Positions 8,294 through 17,408 of a DNA stretch of 64,000 bases are shown here, piece by piece (the stretch's first letter is position 1; every line of letters starts with the position of its first letter). The DNA lies in contig CACYTU010000004.1 of NCBI GenBank assembly GCA_902777355.1, positions 19,910 to 83,909 on the forward strand, written 5' to 3'. The notes below the pieces were generated by a model, which ran no database searches, was not told the origin of the DNA, and was given only the letters and a program-made list of their open reading frames with translations. The DNA comes from an uncultured Lachnospiraceae bacterium (GTDB lineage: Bacteria > Bacillota > Clostridia > Lachnospirales > Lachnospiraceae). Made by a program: the position numbers and the translations under genes.

Positions 8294-9448
8294 TCAGATA
8301 ATCCCCAGTTTCATCATTTCATCCAGATCGTAAAGAAGCGCATAGAATCCCTCTTCGGGGATATCATCAGGCAGATCTTCGGCAGGTACATCGGCTGTGT
8401 TTTCCTGCGAAATGTCGGAAGGCTCTTCTGTCATAGAAAGCGGGACGGGGGCCTCTTCCGATGCAGCCGCAGGCTCGGCACCGAATTCCAGAACAGCCGC
8501 CGGAGCCGCATTTGTATCCTCTTCCGTGCTGACATTAGTATCTCCGGTGTCGGCTTCATCTGCTGCCGGAGCTGCTGCCTGCTCTTCGGGTACGGCAGTG
8601 GTTTCCGAATCGGAAACGGCTTCCGCCGCTGTCTCCTGATCCGGCTCCGGAACTGCCGCCGCTGCTGCCCTTGCTTTGGCACGGTTCAGGGCGTTCTCAA
8701 TGTCAGCCGCATTGCCGGCTATGACGCGCTCCATTGTGACGAGAGGAATTCTGTTGAGATTGCCCACATTATCGGACGTTGCCAGGAAAAGTTCCAGATA
8801 CTGCCTGGCTGTGTCAAGGTAAGCCCGGACGGATTCTTTGGCGCCCGGAAGGGCAGCGATTTCCTGCAGGGTCATCTTTCCGATCGGTGTCTGCAGAATA
8901 AAAGGGGCCTTGGGAAAAACATATGCTTCATCAGCTCCGACAAGACGGTCTGCGCAGCGCAGATCAGCGCGCACCTGCATGAGGGCCTTTCCTGTCATAT
9001 TCCTGTTTTTCCATTTTGCAGGGTCGCGGACCCATTCTTCGCTCGGAGGAAGTATGCGGTCCAGAAGTCCTTCTTTGGGGATTTCAACCAGGAGACGGAA
9101 GCCCGTAGAAAGCAGCTTTTTGCGAAGCTCCGGATTCTGCAGGAACTTTTGGCGCATGCCCAGGCGCATAATCTGCTGGCGCACTTCCTCCCAGCTGTTA
9201 TTTTCCAGCAGCCGCTGCTTCTTGGAGATCTTTACCAGGGCTGCGGAGTCGCCGCCGCATTCAAGGACTTTTTCCGCAGTGGCCTTGCTGCGTCCGAAGA
9301 GCGCCCTCATGTAATAGAGGAATTGTTCTACGGACTCAAAGCGGGTCCCTATATAAGTAAAGGGCGCCTGATATTGGTTGCTGAATTCTCCCCATTCACC
9401 GTCCGGTGTTTTGAAGACGATAATCTTATCTCCGTTCAATTCTGCCAT
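8294..9448 (-). CDS. NADAR (YbiA-like) domain protein with a long acidic tail
   Basis: The protein has 384 residues. Residues about 10-130 match the NADAR/YbiA family (FKTPDGEWGEFSNQY, FESVEQFLYYMRA, MRLGMRQKFLQNPELRKKLL); family members act on ADP-ribosyl or riboflavin-precursor N-glycosidic bonds. A middle part (about 130-240) looks folded but is not recognised. Residues about 250-360 are an Ala/Glu/Pro/Asp-rich, probably disordered tail, and the last about 20 residues (YALLYDLDEMMKLGII) look like a short helix. The start at 9448 is chosen over one eight codons upstream because GAGAGGAGG precedes it. It has its own promoter and terminator inside the cobalamin region, so it is probably not a B12 gene. 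Confidence 0.7.
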   Translation of the reverse strand: MAELNGDKIIVFKTPDGEWGEFSNQYQAPFTYIGTRFESVEQFLYYMRALFGRSKATAEKVLECGGDSAALVKISKKQRLLENNSWEEVRQQIMRLGMRQKFLQNPELRKKLLSTGFRLLVEIPKEGLLDRILPPSEEWVRDPAKWKNRNMTGKALMQVRADLRCADRLVGADEAYVFPKAPFILQTPIGKMTLQEIAALPGAKESVRAYLDTARQYLELFLATSDNVGNLNRIPLVTMERVIAGNAADIENALNRAKARAAAAAVPEPDQETAAEAVSDSETTAVPEEQAAAPAADEADTGDTNVSTEEDTNAAPAAVLEFGAEPAAASEEAPVPLSMTEEPSDISQENTADVPAEDLPDDIPEEGFYALLYDLDEMMKLGII

Positions 9449-9660
9449 GATGCGCAGCCTCCTCTCTTTCATTACGAAGGTGTATCACAGTTCACGCCCC
9501 TCCTGAACCGGGCATCCTTTTAGATTCGGGCATCCCCTTTGATCCGGCCGGATCCGTCCGCCTTGTGCTGCGGAACCGTTGCGCTTGGGGAGGAGTATAG
9601 GACCCCCCTGCCTCACAGGTCCGCTTTTGTCCGCGGTTCACGGGTAAAAATCGTGATTTA

Positions 9661-9689
9661 ATTATATCGCTCTGGCGGGGAATTTACAA
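9661..9689 (-). promoter_or_regulatory. Sigma-70-type promoter for the NADAR gene
   Basis: On the minus strand TTGTAA (9684-9689) and TATAAT (9661-9666) are separated by 17 nt, a near-consensus layout. The leader to the start at 9448 is about 200 nt. I see nothing else clear in the 355-bp gap 9449-9803. Confidence 0.75.
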
Positions 9690-9803
9690 TAAAACCGACT
9701 GTCGTCCGCTGCTGTTTTGTACATGATTTGTGCATGTTTTGCACCTGTTCTGCGTCTTCCGGAGCGTATGTTGTCACCCTGGGGAAATCCCATCCTGAAG
9801 GGC

Positions 9804-11573
9804 TTAAGCGATTGGATTTCCGCCTCCCTGCTCCAGGATCTCGTAAATTTTTTTCATATCCAGATATCTGCGCATGGTGTCCGCCAGAATGTCGTACTGG
9901 GTCTCTTTATAGGTCCGGCTGTCCGTTTCCTGCACGGTCTTTTCCCCTTCTTCCGGGAAAGTCCGCAGCGTCACCCCTTTGTGGTCCGCCAGGATTTCCA
10001 CAATTCTTCGGGCAATGCCGGGAGCATCGAATACGCCGTGGACATATGTGCCGTATATGTTTCCGCAGGCGGTCCCGTCCGGAGATTCGATTCCGGTCCT
10101 CTGAACTTTGATGACGCTGAAACTGCCATCACAAGGGCTTCCGCAGGGAATCCCGGCGGTTTTTCCCGTGGTTTTTCCTGTGGTTTTCCCTGTGATTTTC
10201 CCTGTGTTATTTCCAACGTTTTTTTCAGTGGTGTTTCCGGTGGTATTTCCAACGCTTTTTTCAGTGGGGTTTCCGGTGTTATTTTCAACGCTTTTTTCAG
10301 TGGTGTTTCCGGTGGTATTTCCAACGCTTTTTTCAGTGGGGTTTCCGGTGTTCTGAGAGGTGCGGCCCATGTGGATCTCATAGCCCTCAATCTCCATTCC
10401 GCCCAGGCCCTTTAGGATTCCGGGAAGCTCAGCGATCCTGCCGCTCACGCGGGTGCGCCGCTTTTCCTTTGAAAAAACAGTCTCTGTCTCCAGAAATCCC
10501 AGTCCCGGGGCACTGCCGCCCTCTTCGGTCTGATCGGGGTCAGAGATCGAGCGCCCCAGCATCTGATAACCGCCGCAGACACCGAAAATCGGGCATCCCC
10601 GCATGCGCAGGTCATTTATGGCAGCTGCCATGCCGGTCTCTCTGAGCCAGCGCAGATCCGCCATGGTGTTCTTGGTCCCCGGCAGAATGATCATATCTGG
10701 ATTTCCCAGAGCGGAAGGTTTTGAGACATAGCGCAGGTCCGCTTCCTGTATTCTGGAAAAAACATTGAAATCCGTAAAATTGGACAGATGGGGCAGGCGT
10801 ATGACCACGATCTCCACAGGTTTGCCCGCCGGAGGACGGTTGGTCTGCGAGAGCTGGGGCGAGAGGGAATCCTCATCGTCTATGTCCAGCTGCATAAAGG
10901 GGATCACGCCGACCACAGGTACGCCGCCCCGTTCCTCCAGCATGACAATGCCGGGATCCAGAATGGTCTTGTCCCCGCGGAATTTATTGATGATAAAGCC
11001 CTTGAGCAGGGCCTGTTCGTCCGGCTCCAGCAGCATATGGGTTCCCAGCAGCTGGGCAAAGACGCCGCCGCGGTCAATGTCGCCCGCCAGCAGTACAGGC
11101 GCGCCGACCGCTTTGGCAAGTCCCATATTTACAATATCGTCTTTCTTCAGATTGATCTCCGCCGGACTCCCCGCGCCCTCGATCACGATAATGTCGTACT
11201 CAGCAGCGAGCGAGTTGTAGGCCTCCAGAACCATGGGCATCAGGCTCTTTTTATAGGCAAAATATTTCCGGGCATCCATATCGCCCAGGACCTCTCCGTT
11301 GACGATCACCTGGGAGCCCGTATCTGTCGTGGGCTTGAGCAGAATGGGGTTCATCCGCACATCCGGCGCAATGCCTGCCGCCTCCGCCTGCATGACCTGG
11401 GCGCGGCCCATCTCCAGACCGTCCTCCGTGATAAAAGAGTTCAGGGCCATATTCTGGGATTTAAAGGGAGCGACCCGATATCCGTCCTGGCGGAAGATCC
11501 TGCACAGGCCGGCTGCCAGAAGGCTCTTGCCGGCGTTGGACATGGTTCCCTGGATCATGATTGCTTTTGCCAT
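9804..11573 (-). CDS. cobQ: Cobyric acid synthase (CobQ/CbiP), with an internal repeat insert
   Basis: CobQ amidates four side chains of adenosyl-cobyrinic acid diamide using glutamine and ATP. The N-terminal half is the dethiobiotin-synthase-like ATP domain ([20 protein letters not shown] with the P-loop, [32 protein letters not shown]). The C-terminal half is a class I glutamine amidotransferase ([25 protein letters not shown] with nucleophile Cys, GTYVHGVFD with the catalytic His). At 589 residues it is about 80 longer than usual; the excess is a Thr/Asn/Gly/Lys repeat inside the amidotransferase domain (entry at 10155). Ribosome site TTGGAG precedes the ATG. It follows cobT in the same direction. 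Confidence 0.95.
   Translation of the reverse strand: MAKAIMIQGTMSNAGKSLLAAGLCRIFRQDGYRVAPFKSQNMALNSFITEDGLEMGRAQVMQAEAAGIAPDVRMNPILLKPTTDTGSQVIVNGEVLGDMDARKYFAYKKSLMPMVLEAYNSLAAEYDIIVIEGAGSPAEINLKKDDIVNMGLAKAVGAPVLLAGDIDRGGVFAQLLGTHMLLEPDEQALLKGFIINKFRGDKTILDPGIVMLEERGGVPVVGVIPFMQLDIDDEDSLSPQLSQTNRPPAGKPVEIVVIRLPHLSNFTDFNVFSRIQEADLRYVSKPSALGNPDMIILPGTKNTMADLRWLRETGMAAAINDLRMRGCPIFGVCGGYQMLGRSISDPDQTEEGGSAPGLGFLETETVFSKEKRRTRVSGRIAELPGILKGLGGMEIEGYEIHMGRTSQNTGNPTEKSVGNTTGNTTEKSVENNTGNPTEKSVGNTTGNTTEKNVGNNTGKITGKTTGKTTGKTAGIPCGSPCDGSFSVIKVQRTGIESPDGTACGNIYGTYVHGVFDAPGIARRIVEILADHKGVTLRTFPEEGEKTVQETDSRTYKETQYDILADTMRRYLDMKKIYEILEQGGGNPIA
10155..10355 (-). repeat. In-frame 36-bp minisatellite inside cobQ
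   Basis: Four 12-residue units alternate between [12 protein letters not shown]-like and [12 protein letters not shown]-like forms, followed by shorter GK-T repeats ([11 protein letters not shown]). The insert lies in the amidotransferase domain between the Cys and His active-site segments, at a place that must tolerate a surface loop. The frame is kept throughout. Confidence 0.9.
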
Positions 11574-11661
11574 AAAGTATGTTCTCCAAAATCTGTTTCG
11601 CGGACATTCCCCGCCCGTCAGTTTTCGCGGATAATTCCGGCAAGCTGCTTTTTTCCGGGCA

Positions 11662-13014
11662 CTACTGTTTCTGCATGGCGCGCAGTTCTGTCAGGTATCC
11701 GTCGTCGATCCTCGCCTGTTCGAAGGTAGCCATTTCATTCATCAGGGCGCAGGATGCCTCCAGAATCTGAAATGCCAGAGGACACCCGCTGCCCTCCCCC
11801 AGTCTCATGTTCATGTGCAGCCAGGGATCCAGACCAAGCTCCTGAGCCGCACGCATATATCCGATTTCATCCGAGACATGGGAGGGGAACATGAAATCTC
11901 TGGAAAAACCGCACAGCCGCTGGGCGCAGAGCGCCGCGACAATGGAAATAAATCCGTCGATCACCACAGGGATTCTATAGATGGCGGCTCCCAGGAAAAC
12001 GCCGCACATGCCGGCTATGTCCAGTCCCCCGACCTTTGCGATCACGTCGATGGGGTCCGGATCGATATGGGGATCCTCGCTTTTATCTTCCGCATTCTCC
12101 CTGTCGCAGGAACACTTCAGTCCGTGCAGTTCCAGGGCCCGGACAATCACTTTTTTCTTTTTTTCGAATGCGGCGTCAGTGAGGCCGCCGCCCCGGCCGG
12201 TGACGTCCTCCACCGCAAGGTCCGTCAGTGCAGCCAGCACCGCGGAGGAAGTCGTCGTATTTCCGATTCCCATTTCACCGACTCCGATCACGTCGATCCC
12301 GTCCTCACAGGCCTGCCCGGCACGCTCGATTCCGACCATTATTGCCTTCACGGCCTCCTGACGGGTCATGGCGGCTTCCCTGACCAGATTTCCGGTTCCG
12401 CGGCGGATCCGGCGCTGCAGGATTCCGCATCCCTCCTCTTCATAGGGAGTGGCGATTCCGATATCGACTACCTCGACTTCATTTCCGAAATGCGCTGCCA
12501 GTGAGGACATTCCGGTGAGGTGCCTGGTCATATTCAAGGCCTGGGCAAGCGTGACGATCTGCGGTGTGGAAGAGACTCCCTCTTCCACGACGCCATTGTC
12601 CGCGCACATGACGATGATCCGCCTCCGGTCCAGAGTGTTTTTCACTTTTCCTGTGATGCCGGCAAGCTGAACTGCCGCGTCTGTGAGTTTTCCCAGACTT
12701 CCGGGCGGTGCCGCCAGGGACTGCACATAGTCCTCCGCCGCGCGCGCCGCTGCCGGGTCCGCTCCCCGGATCTCTTCTATCCGCTCTCTGAGTTTTTCTT
12801 CCAGGTCTGTTTTCATTTCTTCCGCATCTATTTTCATTTCTTCTGAACCCGCTTTTATCTCTTCCACATCTATTATGCTCTCTTCTGAACCTGTTTTTAT
12901 TTCTTCCGGGTCTTTTCTCTTTTCTTCTGAGCCTGCTCTCATTTCCTCCGGGTCTTTTCTCTTTTCTTCTGAGCCTGCTCTCATTTCCTCCGGGTCTTTT
13001 CTCTTTTTTACCAT
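11662..13014 (-). CDS. cobT: Nicotinate-nucleotide-dimethylbenzimidazole phosphoribosyltransferase (CobT), repetitive N-terminus
   Basis: CobT activates the lower-ligand base by making alpha-ribazole phosphate. The enzyme proper starts near residue 80: [38 protein letters not shown] (phosphoribose site), [10 protein letters not shown], and the catalytic Glu near [11 protein letters not shown]. The normal length is about 350; this one has 450 because of an N-terminal Glu/Lys-rich tract of 14-residue repeats (entry at 12795). Translation could in principle begin later inside the tract, but AGGA precedes the ATG at 13014 and every unit is in frame. It is divergent from the CobC-like gene and first in its transcript with cobQ. 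Confidence 0.94.
   Translation of the reverse strand: MVKKRKDPEEMRAGSEEKRKDPEEMRAGSEEKRKDPEEIKTGSEESIIDVEEIKAGSEEMKIDAEEMKTDLEEKLRERIEEIRGADPAAARAAEDYVQSLAAPPGSLGKLTDAAVQLAGITGKVKNTLDRRRIIVMCADNGVVEEGVSSTPQIVTLAQALNMTRHLTGMSSLAAHFGNEVEVVDIGIATPYEEEGCGILQRRIRRGTGNLVREAAMTRQEAVKAIMVGIERAGQACEDGIDVIGVGEMGIGNTTTSSAVLAALTDLAVEDVTGRGGGLTDAAFEKKKKVIVRALELHGLKCSCDRENAEDKSEDPHIDPDPIDVIAKVGGLDIAGMCGVFLGAAIYRIPVVIDGFISIVAALCAQRLCGFSRDFMFPSHVSDEIGYMRAAQELGLDPWLHMNMRLGEGSGCPLAFQILEASCALMNEMATFEQARIDDGYLTELRAMQKQ
12795..13005 (-). repeat. In-frame 42-bp minisatellite at the CobT N-terminus
   Basis: Five 14-residue units follow the start codon: two of [14 protein letters not shown], then [28 protein letters not shown] and [14 protein letters not shown]. 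The units nearest the start are almost identical at DNA level and diverge toward the enzyme. They look like a charged, helical or disordered leader. Confidence 0.92.
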
Positions 13015-13022
13015 GTTTTTTT

Positions 13023-13083
13023 CCTGCCTTACGCCGCCGGATGATTTCCTGGTTTTTATCCTACCTTACGCCGCCGGATGATT
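13023..13083. repeat. Two copies of a 37-bp-spaced repeat upstream of cobT
   Basis: The string ccttacgccgccggatgatt appears at about 13027 and 13064. It lies in the cobT leader between the promoter region and the ribosome site. Confidence 0.8.
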
Positions 13084-13109
13084 TTTTAAAAATTTTTTCA
13101 GTAAGAACA

Positions 13110-13146
13110 ATTATATCACGCGCACGGGATTCTCTTTTGCTATAAT
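13110..13146. promoter_or_regulatory. Divergent promoter pair between cobT and the CobC-like gene
   Basis: TGATATAAT reads leftward (-10 at 13110-13115) toward cobT. TTGCTATAAT reads rightward (-10 at 13141-13146) toward the phosphatase gene. Both have the extended TGn-type -10 context and neither has a good -35. The two overlap closely enough to be co-regulated. Confidence 0.5.
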
Positions 13147-13298
13147 TTCAGATTTTTTGCACTTTATGTCCAGTTCCTGATACACTATGTTTGAGGCTGT
13201 GTTTGAGGTGCAAAACATTATCATCAAGCCGACAGGAACTGCACCGGACTGCGGGCTTCTGCCCGCCGCAGAGACTGCGGGACAGGGAGTTTTTTTGT

Positions 13299-14111
13299 AT
13301 GAATATCTATTTGATCAGACATGGTCTGACGACCCCCGGCGAAGAGGGAAGATATCAGGGTTTTCTGGACGAAAGTCTGTCGGACAAGGGCAGGGCGCAG
13401 CTGGCAGAAGCTCCGCAAAAGCCCTCTCACGTCTATGTCTCCCCAGCGAAACGCGCGCGCGAAACCGCCTCGATCCTGTTTCCCGGGGCAGAACAGATCT
13501 GTGTGCCCGGACTTTGGGAGATGAACTTCGGGATTTTTGAGGGCCGCACCTGGAAAGAGATGGAAAACGATGCCCGCTACCGCGAATGGGTGGACGGCAT
13601 GTGTCTTGGCACCTGCCCCGGCGGCGAGAGCCACGCCTCCTTCTCAGCCCGTGTCTGCAGGGCTTTCCAATTTGTTCTCGACACAGAAAAAAAATGGCAG
13701 AAAAAAAACGAGACCAGTGGTCTGTCTGTTCCTTCCGCCGGAGAAGGACGCTTCGAAGAAGACATTTTCATCGTGTCCCACGGCGGTACCCAGATGGCCA
13801 TCCTTGAGAGATGGGGACGTCCCGCCCGCGACTATTACAGCTGGCAGCGCCCATGCGGCTGCGGCTGGAAGCTGTCTCTGAAAGAACCTGAAAAAAAGCC
13901 GGCCGGCAACGATGAACAGAAAGCCTCTGAACCGGACATAAAATTCTCAGATGACTGTGGAAAAAATCCCGATAACTGCGATAAGAATACAGATGACTGC
14001 GGGGAAAGTACAGATAACTGCGTAAAGAAACGAAATGAATGCGGAAGGAATACGTATAACAGCGGCTGTATGGAACTGCTGGTTCTGGAGGAAGTGACTC
14101 TGATTCGCTGA
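13299..14111 (+). CDS. cobC: Histidine phosphatase, probable alpha-ribazole phosphatase (CobC-like), with a Cys/Asp/Asn repeat tail
   Basis: Residues 1-200 are a branch-1 histidine phosphatase: IYLIRHGLT with the phosphorylated His, SPAKRARETAS, WEMNFGIFEGRTW, FIVSHGGTQMAIL. In the B12 pathway such an enzyme removes the 5'-phosphate of alpha-ribazole phosphate or adenosylcobalamin phosphate; its position opposite cobT supports that role. The start at 13299 is the family start and has AGGGAG upstream. The C-terminal about 60 residues are a 7-residue repeat with regularly spaced Cys, Asp and Asn that is not part of the fold. A phosphoglycerate-mutase-like function is the alternative. Confidence 0.8.
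   Translation: MNIYLIRHGLTTPGEEGRYQGFLDESLSDKGRAQLAEAPQKPSHVYVSPAKRARETASILFPGAEQICVPGLWEMNFGIFEGRTWKEMENDARYREWVDGMCLGTCPGGESHASFSARVCRAFQFVLDTEKKWQKKNETSGLSVPSAGEGRFEEDIFIVSHGGTQMAILERWGRPARDYYSWQRPCGCGWKLSLKEPEKKPAGNDEQKASEPDIKFSDDCGKNPDNCDKNTDDCGESTDNCVKKRNECGRNTYNSGCMELLVLEEVTLIR
13948..14070 (+). repeat. In-frame 21-bp minisatellite coding a Cys-rich tail
   Basis: About five to six 7-residue units code for DDCGKNP, DNCDKNT, DDCGEST, DNCVKKR, NECGRNT and YNSG. The even Cys spacing (every seventh residue) could bind metal or could be an accident of the repeat. Confidence 0.88.
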
Positions 14112-14127
14112 AGAGGAGGATAGAAAT

Positions 14128-14418
14128 ATGCTTAAAAAAGCCGGACTTATGGCTGCAGGCATCGTGGTCGGACTGGTGATCACCGGAGTGCTGATGGAGC
14201 AGGAACGGCGTCGGGAGGAAGAATCCTCCGGCGGCGCGGAAAAAAAGAACGGTCTCTACGCCGAGATCAGCGGAAACACTGTGCGCATGTATGAATTAAA
14301 AGACGGACATTTCTGCGGATATACCGAGACAAAAGTCTTTGAGAGCAGCGACAAGGCCATGGAATGGGTGGTCAAAGAGACCGATGCCAAGCTGATCATC
14401 AAGGGAGAGGACACCTGA
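14128..14418 (+). CDS. Small single-pass membrane protein of unknown function
   Basis: The 96-residue product has an N-terminal hydrophobic segment (residues about 5-22, AGLMAAGIVVGLVITGVL) followed by a charged stretch and a small C-terminal domain (YAEISGNTVRMYEL and onward). I do not recognise a family. It starts 16 nt after the phosphatase stop with a strong site (GAGGAGGATAG), so the two are probably co-transcribed. The domain probably lies in the cytosol if the charged residues follow the positive-inside rule, but the topology is uncertain. Confidence 0.6.
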   Translation: MLKKAGLMAAGIVVGLVITGVLMEQERRREEESSGGAEKKNGLYAEISGNTVRMYELKDGHFCGYTETKVFESSDKAMEWVVKETDAKLIIKGEDT

Positions 14419-14580
14419 CTGCTGCCGGCAGGCACAGGATGACCACTGGCAGGCATGCTGCCATTTACAGCTGCGGATGACAGCAGGCCTGAGGCTTGCA
14501 GAATACTTTTACGGGCGAGGTCAGCAGCAATCATTTCAGGCAGAAAAGCCTGACCGTAATCGTTTGAGGAGACACAGCAT

Positions 14581-17085
14581 ATGAGTGCTTTCGGTCATTT
14601 TTATCTTGATAAGGAAAAAGACATCATCGTCGACCTCTTCATGGAGAGTGGTGCGCTTTCCTATGTGCTGCGCACCCCCAACCACTCGACGGGCAATCTG
14701 ATCACTAATCTGGCAGACCTCTGCGGTCTCTCGATCAGCTTCGACGAGGACGGTCTCAAAGTAGTAAGGGGAGAGATTCCCTGCTATATCGACGACTCCA
14801 ACAGGGCTGTCTATATCCTGCGGCTGGGCGACACCAAAGTCGCCAATATTTATCCCGACGGAACCATAGAGCGGAAGGCCTCCATTCCTGCCATCGCCAA
14901 GACCCTGATGAGCCAGACCAAAAATTATGACCTGGGTACCTGGCACACACTGGTCAAGACATATATTCCGAGGGACTATAAATTCCGCACAGACCTCCAC
15001 ACCCATATGAACGCGAATCTGGATCCCGACATCCTGATCGCTCTGGGCATCCACCACCAGATCCGTTATCCCCTCTACTACATACGCAAACTGAAGCTGC
15101 GCTGCACACCGGAGCAGGAAAAAATTCTGGCGCGGCGGAGGGCTGTAACCGCTGAGCGCTTCACGGATTCGCCCCTGCGGGGGAAATATCTGACCCGCAG
15201 GATCAACGACAACACCTTCATCAATTTCGCGGATTTCATCCTGGCGGACCCCGAAAACGCCGCCTATAACATTCCACTCATCCGTGCCTCCCTGGCTATC
15301 CTCAAGGACGGACAGGCAGTCTTTTCCAATCTGGAAAAAGTCTACCTCTACCGCTATGTTTTTACCAAGGGCGTGCCCGCTGACGACTCTGTGGATCTGA
15401 GTAGATATCAGCCCGTGCCGGACAGGGAAATCGCCGACGCGCTTGTCCGTATGGAAAAAGACCGCACCAACCCTGACTATGCCGGTTTTTCCCTGCTGCA
15501 GAACAAACTTCTCTGGGTCGCCAGAGGCTGTCAGAAGCGCGGGATCTGCTACATGGAAATCTCCGACACCGGGCTGGTAAAGCCCGACCAGGCAGCGTCG
15601 CTTCTGGGTCAGATCCATGAATGCATGCCCGCCATTATCCGGGATACGGGCGTCGTGCTCCGCTTTCTGGCTTCTTTCAGACGGATCCCGCTGACCATCG
15701 TCCGCGATCAGGTGGAACCCCAGAGGGTGGTCCAGGATCAGGTCCGGACTCTTCGCGCCGTCGCCTGCGACCCCTACGTGGCCGGATCCGACATCATCGG
15801 CGAAGAGATCAACGATATCCGTGACCTGAAACCGTTGATCAAAGAGCTTGTCTCCATAGCCGGAGCGCATCCGGGTTTTGTCATCCGGATCCATGCCGGC
15901 GAGAACGACTCCCTCAAAAATAATGTGGCGGAGAGCCTGCGATGTGTAAAAGATTCCCTGGCCCCTGGCCAGCCCATGCCTGCCGTGAGGATCGGCCACG
16001 GCCTCTATACCGCCAACCTGAAATCCCGCAGAGGAAAACAGCTCATCGAAGACCTGAAGGAATCCGGCACCGTTCTGGAATTCCAGCTGACCTCCAATGT
16101 CCGTCTCAACAATCTCAGCATCCTGCGCCGGCACCCCCTGAAACAGTACCTGGCAAACGGCGTTTACTGTGTCCAGGGCACCGACGGAGGCGCCATCTAC
16201 GGGACAGATTCCATCGATGAACAACTGGCTCTGGAGCGCCTTCTGGACCTCTCCTATGAAGAGATGCTGGCCATGCGCAAGGCAGAGGACCGGGTGCTTG
16301 CAGCCTGCCTCGATACTTTCAGCCGCAAAAAGACTGCGTTTGCGAATCTCTGCGGAAATGATAAGCCGGAGGTCTACCTGGAAAAACAGATCCGGAAAGA
16401 ACCCGTCCCGGACCGCCCCCTCATGATCGGCCGCGGCCACCTGGAGAGCCTTGCCTGTCTGGGAGACCGTGTCAGGGAAATGCCCAGGGACAAAGTCCCT
16501 GTCATTGTCCTGGGCGGCAGTTTCAACACCGACCGCAGGGCCACCCGCATGCAGGAATGGGCCGGGGAACTGCTGCGGCGCATTGTGAAGGGATCCGACC
16601 CCGAAAAGGTCTTTTTCGTGATCGGCTACAAAATGCTGGCCTATGAAAGAGAACTGGTCCGTCTCTGCGAGGGCAGGTTCGAGATTTTTGCGATCGTCCC
16701 CACACAGCTGACAGAACAGGAAGCCGCCAGGCTGAAAAAGAGCGGTGTCGGAATCCGAATCTCCATCGAGTCCGTCGGAATGGGACTGTACAAAAGTTTT
16801 TCTTATGAAATCTTCAAGCGCCGCCCCTCAGTCGTCGCGGCCCTGGACGGCAACTCCGCCGGCACCAACGTGATCCAGGAGGCCAGAAACGGCAAGCGCA
16901 GATCCAGAATCTTCGTCAACCGCCACGCTGTCAGCCTCTATTCCAAGGCACAGACTCTGCAGGGATACGCCGGGATCATAGACAACCCCGACGCGGCAGG
17001 CCGGATCCTCAGGGCAATAGACAGTGTTTGGAAAGAGATGCAGGAAGGTGACTGGTTCGTGGCCGATGAAACTACCACACAGTAA
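14581..17085 (+). CDS. Large adenosine-deaminase-like amidohydrolase with an extra C-terminal domain
   Basis: The protein has 834 residues against about 340 for housekeeping adenosine deaminase. Residues 1-135 are an unrecognised N-terminal domain. Residues about 136-560 carry metal-dependent deaminase motifs: RTDLHTHMN (His140, His142), RIHAGEN (His438, Glu441), RIGHGLY (His473) and QGTDGGAIYGTD (Asp535). Together these resemble the ADA/ADGF zinc site. Residues about 638-830 form an alpha/beta domain starting VPVIVLGGSFNTDRRA, with FFVIGYKM and VAALDGNSAGTN; it recalls nucleotide-binding Rossmann-type (SLOG-like) domains, but that is only an impression. The ribosome site is TGAGGAGAC. Substrate unknown. 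Size and layout bring to mind the large deaminases of bacterial defence, but no ATPase partner is adjacent. Confidence 0.65.
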   Translation: MSAFGHFYLDKEKDIIVDLFMESGALSYVLRTPNHSTGNLITNLADLCGLSISFDEDGLKVVRGEIPCYIDDSNRAVYILRLGDTKVANIYPDGTIERKASIPAIAKTLMSQTKNYDLGTWHTLVKTYIPRDYKFRTDLHTHMNANLDPDILIALGIHHQIRYPLYYIRKLKLRCTPEQEKILARRRAVTAERFTDSPLRGKYLTRRINDNTFINFADFILADPENAAYNIPLIRASLAILKDGQAVFSNLEKVYLYRYVFTKGVPADDSVDLSRYQPVPDREIADALVRMEKDRTNPDYAGFSLLQNKLLWVARGCQKRGICYMEISDTGLVKPDQAASLLGQIHECMPAIIRDTGVVLRFLASFRRIPLTIVRDQVEPQRVVQDQVRTLRAVACDPYVAGSDIIGEEINDIRDLKPLIKELVSIAGAHPGFVIRIHAGENDSLKNNVAESLRCVKDSLAPGQPMPAVRIGHGLYTANLKSRRGKQLIEDLKESGTVLEFQLTSNVRLNNLSILRRHPLKQYLANGVYCVQGTDGGAIYGTDSIDEQLALERLLDLSYEEMLAMRKAEDRVLAACLDTFSRKKTAFANLCGNDKPEVYLEKQIRKEPVPDRPLMIGRGHLESLACLGDRVREMPRDKVPVIVLGGSFNTDRRATRMQEWAGELLRRIVKGSDPEKVFFVIGYKMLAYERELVRLCEGRFEIFAIVPTQLTEQEAARLKKSGVGIRISIESVGMGLYKSFSYEIFKRRPSVVAALDGNSAGTNVIQEARNGKRRSRIFVNRHAVSLYSKAQTLQGYAGIIDNPDAAGRILRAIDSVWKEMQEGDWFVADETTTQ

Positions 17086-17149
17086 AAATCATCAGCGGGA
17101 ATGTCCATGCTAAAAACACCGGGGAACACTGTTAGAAAAAACTGCGAAA

Positions 17150-17385
17150 AAAAGCTAAGAAAAAAAAGCTAAGAAAAAAAGCTAAATAATAAAAACGGTA
17201 ACAAAATCCAGTGAAAAGGCTTTGGTGAAACAGCTTTAGTGAAACAGTTTCAGTGAAACAGGTTTTTGGATGAAATAGTTTTTGTGAAACAGTTTCAGTG
17301 AAACAGGTTTTTGGATGAAATAGTTTTTGTGAAACAGTTTCAGTGAAACAGGTTTTTGGATGAAATAGTTTTTGTGAAACAGGTC
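17150..17385. repeat. Two intergenic repeat arrays between the deaminase-like and hydantoinase-like genes
   Basis: First comes a 13-bp unit around gctaagaaaaaaa (three copies, 17150-17190). Then comes a 45-bp unit at 17241, 17286 and 17331 with a partial fourth copy at 17376. Each 45-bp unit contains the 13-bp palindrome TGAAACAGTTTCA. The arrays occupy most of the 323-bp gap 17086-17408; I see no gene and no clear promoter there. Confidence 0.9.
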
Positions 17386-17408
17386 TGTAAGAAATAATCG
17401 GGAAAAAA

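Noticed and set aside
10155-10355. Possible CRISPR-like array (36-bp periodicity)
   Set aside because: The units are contiguous without unique spacers, are in frame within cobQ, and continue as protein repeats.
14536-16440. A 634-codon open frame opposite the deaminase-like gene
   Set aside because: High G+C and the codon use of the real gene keep the opposite frame open; no recognisable domain or start site.
17241-17385. Possible CRISPR or iteron origin (45-bp units with a palindrome)
   Set aside because: Contiguous units with no spacers, no cas or rep genes nearby, and similar arrays occur throughout the region.
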